A DNA stretch of 64,000 nucleotides from JBOCEF01 sp050586345. Lineage in GTDB: Bacteria > Pseudomonadota > Alphaproteobacteria > Rhodobacterales > Rhodobacteraceae. The translations under genes were made by a program, and so were the position numbers. Where the stretch lies: NCBI RefSeq assembly GCF_050586345.1, contig NZ_JBOCEF010000007.1:1-64000 (forward strand), read 5' to 3'. Below are positions 56,332 to 64,000 of this stretch, piece after piece; the stretch's first letter is position 1; the number at the start of each line of letters is the position of its first letter. Below the pieces are notes generated by a model. It searched no databases, was not told the DNA's origin, and saw only the letters and a program-made list of their open reading frames with translations.

Positions 56332-58041
56332 ATGAGAACGGAAGACGTCGACGTCCTCGTCGTCGGGTCCGGCGCGGGGGGGCTGTCCGCGGCCGTCTCG
56401 GCCGCCCATCGCGGGCTGAAGGTCATCGTGGCCGAGAAGGAGCCCGTCTTCGGCGGCGCCACCGCCCGCTCCGGCGGCTGGAGCTGGATCCCCAACAACG
56501 GCCCCGCCAAACGCGCCGAGATCGAGGACAGCGTCGAGAAGGCGCGCACCTATCTCAAGCACGAGACGGGGGAGCATTACGACAGCGCCCGCGTCGAGGC
56601 GTTCCTGGAGGCGGGGCCGCGCGCGGTGGAGTTCTTCGAGACCAAGACCGCGCTGCAGTTCGACCTCGGCCCCACCTTCGCGGATTACCACCCCACCGCC
56701 CCCGGCGGCATGGATGCGGGCCGCTCGATCGTCGCCCGCCCCTTCGACGGGCGCGAGCTGGGCAAGGAGATCAAGCGCCTGCGTCCCCCCCTGTGGGAGA
56801 TCACGGTGCTGGGGATGATGATCGGCTCGGGCAAGGAGCTGCTGCACTTCTTCAACGTCACCCGCTCGCCCGTCTCGGCCTTCTTCGTCGTCGGGCTGGT
56901 GGCGAAATTCCTGCGCGACGTCGCGTTCCACGGCCGCGCCATGCGGCTGATGAACGGCAACGCGCTGGTCGCGCGGCTGGCGAAATCGGCCTTCGACAAG
57001 AACGTGCCGATCTGGACCTCCTCGCCCGTCAAGTCGCTGATCCGGGACGAGGACGGGGTGGTCCGCGGCGCCGTGATCAACAAGCCCGACGGCCCGGTCG
57101 AGGTCCGCGTGCGCAAGGGCGTGGTGCTGGCCGCGGGCGGCTTCCCGCAGGACGCCGTGCGCCGCAAGGCGCTGATGCCCCACGCGCCGTCCGGGCACGA
57201 GCACGTCTCGCCCGCCCCGCCGGGCAACACCGGCGACGGGCTGCGGCTGGGCGAATCCATCGGCGCCTCGGTCGACGCCTCGCTGCCCAACGCGGCCGCC
57301 TGGGCGCCGATCTCCCGCCCCCCGCGGGGCGACGGCACGCTGGGCGCCTTCCCGCATTTCGTCGACCGCTCCAAGCCGGGCGTCATCGCCGTCACCCGCT
57401 CGGGCAAGCGTTTCGTGAACGAGGCGCAGAGCTACCATGACTTCTGCCAGGCCATGGTGAAGCGGCGCCGCGAGGAAGGCGGGCCGGACGGCGAGATCGC
57501 GGCCAGGTTCGTCGCCGATCACAGGACCTTCCGGCGCTACGGCCTCGGCTATGCCAAGCCCGCGCCGGCGCCGTTCAAGCACCTGATCGACAAGAGCTAC
57601 CTGCTGCGCGGCCGCACCATCGCCGAGCTGGCGCAGGAGATCGGGGCCGATGCGGGCCAGCTCGAGCGCACGGTGGCCGAGTTCAACCGCCACGCGGTCA
57701 AGGGCGAGGACCCGGAATTCGGCAAGGGTTCGACCGCCTATAACCGCTCGCTCGGGGACCCGGACCACAAGCCGAACCCCTGCGTGGCGCCGGTGGCGAA
57801 GGGGCCGTTCTACGCGGTGCGCCTCTACGTGGGCGATCTGGGGACCTATGCGGGCCTGAAGACCAACGAGAACGCGCAGGTGCTGAACGGGGGCGGCGAG
57901 CCGATCCCGGGCCTCTACTCGGCGGGCAACGACGCGGCCTCGATCATGGGCGGCAACTACCCGGGCGGCGGCATCACGCTGGGTCCGGCGATCACCTTCG
58001 GCTACATCGCCGCGCGGCACATGTCCGGCGCCAACGCCTGA
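56332..58041 (+). CDS. KstD-like FAD-dependent dehydrogenase
   Basis: 569 residues from ATG 56332. FAD motif VLVVGSGAGGLSAAVSAAHR at about residue 7, VFGGATARSGGWSWIPNN, and the C-terminal SAGNDAASIMGGNYPGGGIT that is typical of the 3-ketosteroid-delta1-dehydrogenase and fumarate-reductase-like flavoproteins. It would introduce or remove a double bond next to a ketone. Together with the OYE and GMC enzymes it points to a cyclic ketone substrate. It follows the SDR gene by 11 bases. Confidence 0.85.
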   Translation: MRTEDVDVLVVGSGAGGLSAAVSAAHRGLKVIVAEKEPVFGGATARSGGWSWIPNNGPAKRAEIEDSVEKARTYLKHETGEHYDSARVEAFLEAGPRAVEFFETKTALQFDLGPTFADYHPTAPGGMDAGRSIVARPFDGRELGKEIKRLRPPLWEITVLGMMIGSGKELLHFFNVTRSPVSAFFVVGLVAKFLRDVAFHGRAMRLMNGNALVARLAKSAFDKNVPIWTSSPVKSLIRDEDGVVRGAVINKPDGPVEVRVRKGVVLAAGGFPQDAVRRKALMPHAPSGHEHVSPAPPGNTGDGLRLGESIGASVDASLPNAAAWAPISRPPRGDGTLGAFPHFVDRSKPGVIAVTRSGKRFVNEAQSYHDFCQAMVKRRREEGGPDGEIAARFVADHRTFRRYGLGYAKPAPAPFKHLIDKSYLLRGRTIAELAQEIGADAGQLERTVAEFNRHAVKGEDPEFGKGSTAYNRSLGDPDHKPNPCVAPVAKGPFYAVRLYVGDLGTYAGLKTNENAQVLNGGGEPIPGLYSAGNDAASIMGGNYPGGGITLGPAITFGYIAARHMSGANA

Positions 58042-58172
58042 CCGTCCGCGCCCCGGCCGGACCAGGCCCCCCCCCGCGGGACGCGCTCCCGCGGGGGTTT
58101 TCGCGTGCCGCGCGGGGCCGGGCCGGGGAGGGTCCGGGAGGGGGGCTTGTCCCCCTCCCGGTCGGGGGGCCC

Positions 58173-58316
58173 GGGGGGGGGGAGGCCCCCCCCCCCCCCC
58201 CCCCACGCCCCCTATCCCCATTGCTTTTGGACGTGGCGCAACCTTCGAGCCGCGCGCACCCCCAGTATGCGGGAGGTGGGGGTGCGGGGGAGGAGGGGAT
58301 GCATCCCCTCCTCCCC
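58173..58316. repeat. G and C homopolymers and a 30-bp perfect palindrome
   Basis: In the 404-base gap before metG: G10 near 58173, C19 at 58186-58204, and at 58287-58316 a perfect palindrome with arms GGGGAGGAGGGG and CCCCTCCTCCCC around ATGCAT. Flanking GC and CG extend it with one mismatch. There is no T-run, so it looks like a REP-type element rather than a terminator. The 58380-58445 part holds the metG upstream region. Confidence 0.75.
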
Positions 58317-58445
58317 TGCGCCACGGGGCGCCGACGTCCGAAGGACGGGCGCAACATCTCCAGCGCCCACGCAGGGTTTTCCTTCCCGCCCGCGATCCGC
58401 TACAAGGCGCGCCAAGCCTGACCGCAACTTCGCACCGGAACCCCC

Positions 58446-60182
<1,737 letters not shown>

Positions 60183-60241
60183 GCGCCGCGCCGCCCCCGC
60201 GCCGCGGTCCCACGCGCGCCCGATTTTCGAATTATTGATCA

Positions 60242-60275
60242 CGCCCCGGCATTGCGCCGGGGCGCTTTCTTTCTA
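60242..60275 (+). terminator. Intrinsic terminator after metG
   Basis: A nine-base stem CGCCCCGGC/GCCGGGGCG at 60242-60264, loop ATTGC, followed by CTTTCTTTCT. It ends the metG transcript and lies just before the cyclase gene. Confidence 0.85.
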
Positions 60276-60285
60276 GATTCGCTTC

Positions 60286-61530
60286 ATGACACACGCCACG
60301 CTGACTTCCGAAATCGAGATCTGGCTTCTTGAAGAAGCCGTCCGCGACCCGGACATCCAGAAGCTGTTCAGCACCCTGTGCGCCCGGCTGCACGGGATCG
60401 GCGTGCCGGTGGAGCGCGCGGCGCTGACCTGGCCGACGCTGCACCCGCTGTTCGAGGCCGAACAGATCTACTGGCGCCTCGGCGAGGAATCGCAGCTGCG
60501 CCAGTACCCGCACGAAACCGCGCGCAACGCGGCGTGGGAGCAGAGCCCCTTCCGCCACATCATCGTCAACCGCCTGCCCCGCCTGCGCCGCCGCCTGACG
60601 GGCGACGAGCGGATGGTGGATTTCCCGGTGCTTGTGGATCTCGAGGCCGACGGCTTCACCGATTACCTGCTGGTGGCCGAGGGGCTGTCGATCGGCGACG
60701 TGCGCTCCTATGACGGGGCGGACATGGGGGTGATGGCGAGCTGGGCGACCCGGCGCGAGGGGGGCTTCTCGGCCTCGGACATCGAGGCGCTGACCCGGAT
60801 CCAGCGGGTGTTCTCGGTCGCCGTGCATTCCTCGATCCAGTCGCGGATCCAGCGCAACCTGGCCAGCGTCTACCTTGGCGAGACGGCGGCGCAGCGGGTG
60901 CTGTCGGGCACCATCCAGCGCGGCGACGGCGAGGTGATCCGGGCGGTGGTCTGGTATTCGGACCTGCGCGGCTCGACCCGCCTGTCGAATACGATGGACG
61001 CCAAGGACTACCTGAAGCTGCTGCGCTGCTATTACGACTGCACCGCGCAGCCGGTGATCGACGAGGGCGGCGAGATCCTGGAGTTCATCGGCGACGCGGT
61101 GCTGGCGATCTTCCCGATCCGCGGCGACACCGGCGGGCCGGAGGCGATCCGGGCGGCGGTGCGCGCGATGCGCAAGTCGCTGCAGATGCGCGAGGCGAAG
61201 CTGGCCGAGCACGAGGCGCTGGGCCTGCCGGAGGAGCTGCGCTTCTCGGTCTCGATGACCGTGGGCGAGATGATGTTCGGCAATATCGGCGTGCCGGACC
61301 GGCTCACCTTCTCGGCCATCGGGCGGGCGGTGAACAAGGTCGCGCGGATCGACGAGATGTCGAAGCGGCTGGGCCGCATGGTGCTGGTGACGCGCGAGAT
61401 CGCGCAGGTCGAGCCCGAGCGCTGGATCAGCGCCGGGGTGCAGCAGCTGCGCGATTTCGACGAGCCGGTGGAGCTGATGACCTGCGCCTGCGGCACGGAC
61501 ATGCACGAGCCGGTGGCCGCGGCGGGTTGA
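60286..61530 (+). CDS. Class III adenylate/guanylate cyclase-domain protein
   Basis: 414 residues. Cyclase domain about 210-400, with metal Asp226 in VWYSDLRGSTRLSN and Asp270 in GEILEFIGDAVLAIF, and IGRAVNKVARIDEM near the end. In canonical cyclases the position before FIGD is often Lys; it is Glu here. The N-terminal 200 residues look like a GAF-type sensor region common in alphaproteobacterial cyclases. No membrane segment. Makes cAMP or cGMP in response to an unknown signal. Confidence 0.88.
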   Translation: MTHATLTSEIEIWLLEEAVRDPDIQKLFSTLCARLHGIGVPVERAALTWPTLHPLFEAEQIYWRLGEESQLRQYPHETARNAAWEQSPFRHIIVNRLPRLRRRLTGDERMVDFPVLVDLEADGFTDYLLVAEGLSIGDVRSYDGADMGVMASWATRREGGFSASDIEALTRIQRVFSVAVHSSIQSRIQRNLASVYLGETAAQRVLSGTIQRGDGEVIRAVVWYSDLRGSTRLSNTMDAKDYLKLLRCYYDCTAQPVIDEGGEILEFIGDAVLAIFPIRGDTGGPEAIRAAVRAMRKSLQMREAKLAEHEALGLPEELRFSVSMTVGEMMFGNIGVPDRLTFSAIGRAVNKVARIDEMSKRLGRMVLVTREIAQVEPERWISAGVQQLRDFDEPVELMTCACGTDMHEPVAAAG

Positions 61531-61558
61531 TCCTCGCCGCGCCCCGCCCCCGCCCGGC

Positions 61559-61927
61559 TCAGGCCGCCGGGGGCGGGCCGAAGAATCCCGCGATCTCCTC
61601 GAAGCGCCCATCGGCCGCCAGGCGGCCGAAATCCACGCCCTCGATGGCCACCGCGCCCGCCGCCGTCACCATGCCCCAGCGGAAATGCACCCGGTCATGG
61701 TGGCGGCTCGCGCCGCTGGCGAGCTCGATCCGCGCGCCCGGCTGCGCAGCGTGAAAGCCCCCGATATGGGTCGAGAGCGCCTCGCGCCCCGTCACGTCCG
61801 CCGAGGGGTCGAGATAGCGGCCCCCGTCGGCCCAGCACGTCTCGAGCAGCGCCATGCGCTTGCCCGCGTCCGCCTCGAGCCACGCGGCCCCGTAGGCCGC
61901 CAGCGCGTCGTCCAGGTCGATCGGCAT
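61559..61927 (-). CDS. SnoaL-like / NTF2-fold protein
   Basis: 122 residues from ATG 61927. MPIDLDDALAAYGAAWLEAD, LLETCWADGGRYLDPSADVT and the C-terminal GFFGPPPA fit the cone-shaped NTF2 fold of SnoaL-like proteins. Members are polyketide cyclases, isomerases or unknown. No neighbours suggest a pathway. Convergent with the cyclase gene. Confidence 0.75.
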   Translation of the reverse strand: MPIDLDDALAAYGAAWLEADAGKRMALLETCWADGGRYLDPSADVTGREALSTHIGGFHAAQPGARIELASGASRHHDRVHFRWGMVTAAGAVAIEGVDFGRLAADGRFEEIAGFFGPPPAA

Positions 61928-62140
61928 GTCCCGTCCCCCCTTCGCCGAGCGGGGGCGCGCCCCGCGATGCACGGCCGAGATAAACAAAACCATGGTTCGC
62001 GGTCAGTCCGCGAAATCCATTGCGCAAAATCGCCGCGCCGCGCAGCTTTCTTTCCGGGCGCCCCCGGAAAAGGGCTGAAAACCGGTTGACCAACCCCTGC
62101 CCCCCCGGTATGCCAGCAGTCCCGAGGCGAGGAGAATTCG
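61928..62140. promoter_or_regulatory. Promoter-bearing gap before the ilvB leader
   Basis: 213 bases between the SnoaL-like gene and the leader peptide. It is less GC-rich at 61975-62035 (ATAAACAAAACCATGGTTCG and onward). A repeated motif or a second gene is not seen. The ilv promoter must lie here or just downstream; I cannot fix -35 and -10. Confidence 0.4.
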
Positions 62141-62176
62141 GTGTCCATCATCGTACTTATCGAGGAGCGTGGTTGA
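62141..62176 (+). CDS. ilv leader peptide (11 residues)
   Basis: GTG 62141, behind GAGGAG, codes MSIIVLIEERG and stops at TGA 62176. Five of the first seven residues are Ile, Val or Leu, in the run IIVLI. With a terminator 40 bases after it and ilvB beyond, this is a classical branched-chain attenuator: ribosome stalling when charged Ile, Val or Leu tRNA is scarce would favour read-through. Too short for automatic gene finders. Confidence 0.8.
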   Translation: MSIIVLIEERG

Positions 62177-62181
62177 CGGCA

Positions 62182-62236
62182 GGGTGAAGACACCCGACCG
62201 ACCGACCGCGCGCGCCCCCCGACCGGGGGTTTTTTT
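62182..62236 (+). terminator. ilvB attenuator
   Basis: GGGTG-AAGA-CACCC (62182-62195) is a first hairpin. After a GACC repeat, CCCCC (62216-62220) and GGGGG (62225-62229) form a short strong stem with loop GACC, followed by seven T (62230-62236). The C run may compete with upstream G-rich parts, giving the anti-terminator. The second stem is only 5 bp, so the terminator relies on GC strength. Confidence 0.75.
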
Positions 62237-62301
62237 GTACCCGAATCCCACGCCCGCCAAGACCGACGCACCCATCGCATCGCAACCCGGAGAACGCACC
62301 G

Positions 62302-64000
<1,699 letters not shown>

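Noticed and set aside
58287..58316. Rho-independent terminator for the KstD-like gene
   Set aside because: The palindrome is perfect but lacks a T-run on either strand and lies about 250 bases beyond the stop.

Overview
The window is very GC-rich (roughly 70% or more), densely coded in overlapping operons, and rich in TRAP and ABC transporters. It looks like a chromosomal segment of an alphaproteobacterium of the Rhodobacterales type. This rests on the style of MetG and IlvB, the SorC, IclR and MocR regulators, and the transporter families; no rRNA or tRNA is present to settle it.

Layout. 1-8.5 kb: a catabolic operon with a spermidine/putrescine-type ABC transporter, a NicX-like ring-cleaving dioxygenase, an HpaB-like flavin monooxygenase (interrupted by a stop), a divergent GntR regulator (frameshifted) and an HpaC-like flavin reductase. 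8.5-16.9 kb: a complete Nit1C cluster (nitBCDEFGH order: Sll0783-like protein, nitrilase, radical SAM, GNAT, AIR-synthase-like, MSMEG_0570-like, flavoprotein). It is extended by a translationally coupled LnmK/Pnap_2097-type gene and faces a MocR-type regulator. 16.9-30.6 kb: one long minus-strand polyol/sugar operon with a SorC regulator, a substrate-binding protein, two permeases, two unequal ATPases, two FGGY kinases, a GlpD-like dehydrogenase fused to half of a 2-hydroxyacid dehydrogenase, a class II aldolase and a HAD phosphatase. 31-33 kb: a fuculose-phosphate-aldolase-like gene with its own divergent SorC regulator and tandem terminators. 33-37.3 kb: a RES/Xre-type toxin-antitoxin pair, a badly decayed alkylsulfatase, a TetR gene and a quinone-oxidoreductase remnant. 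37.5-39.7 kb: a sensor histidine kinase. 40-58 kb: a catabolic island with a TRAP transporter, an Old Yellow Enzyme relative, two EthD proteins, two IclR regulators, a GMC oxidoreductase, a ribose-type ABC transporter, a TauE-type membrane protein, an SDR and a KstD-like flavoprotein. 58-64 kb: housekeeping genes metG, a class III cyclase, a SnoaL-like protein, and ilvB behind a leader-peptide attenuator.

A striking property is the number of broken frames. At least seven one-base shifts restore family-like sequence when one base is added or removed, and six of them lie in C or G runs of six or seven (the GntR case is in a run of five). Others come from in-frame stops, a 13-bp duplication and internal deletions. 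All visible gene ends use TGA except one TAG, while TAA or TAG sits inside four otherwise continuous frames. Sequencing error, true decay, or (least likely) recoding could each contribute. The 75-base poly-C at the window start also points to an assembly artefact. Functional calls below describe the ancestral gene where the frame is broken.
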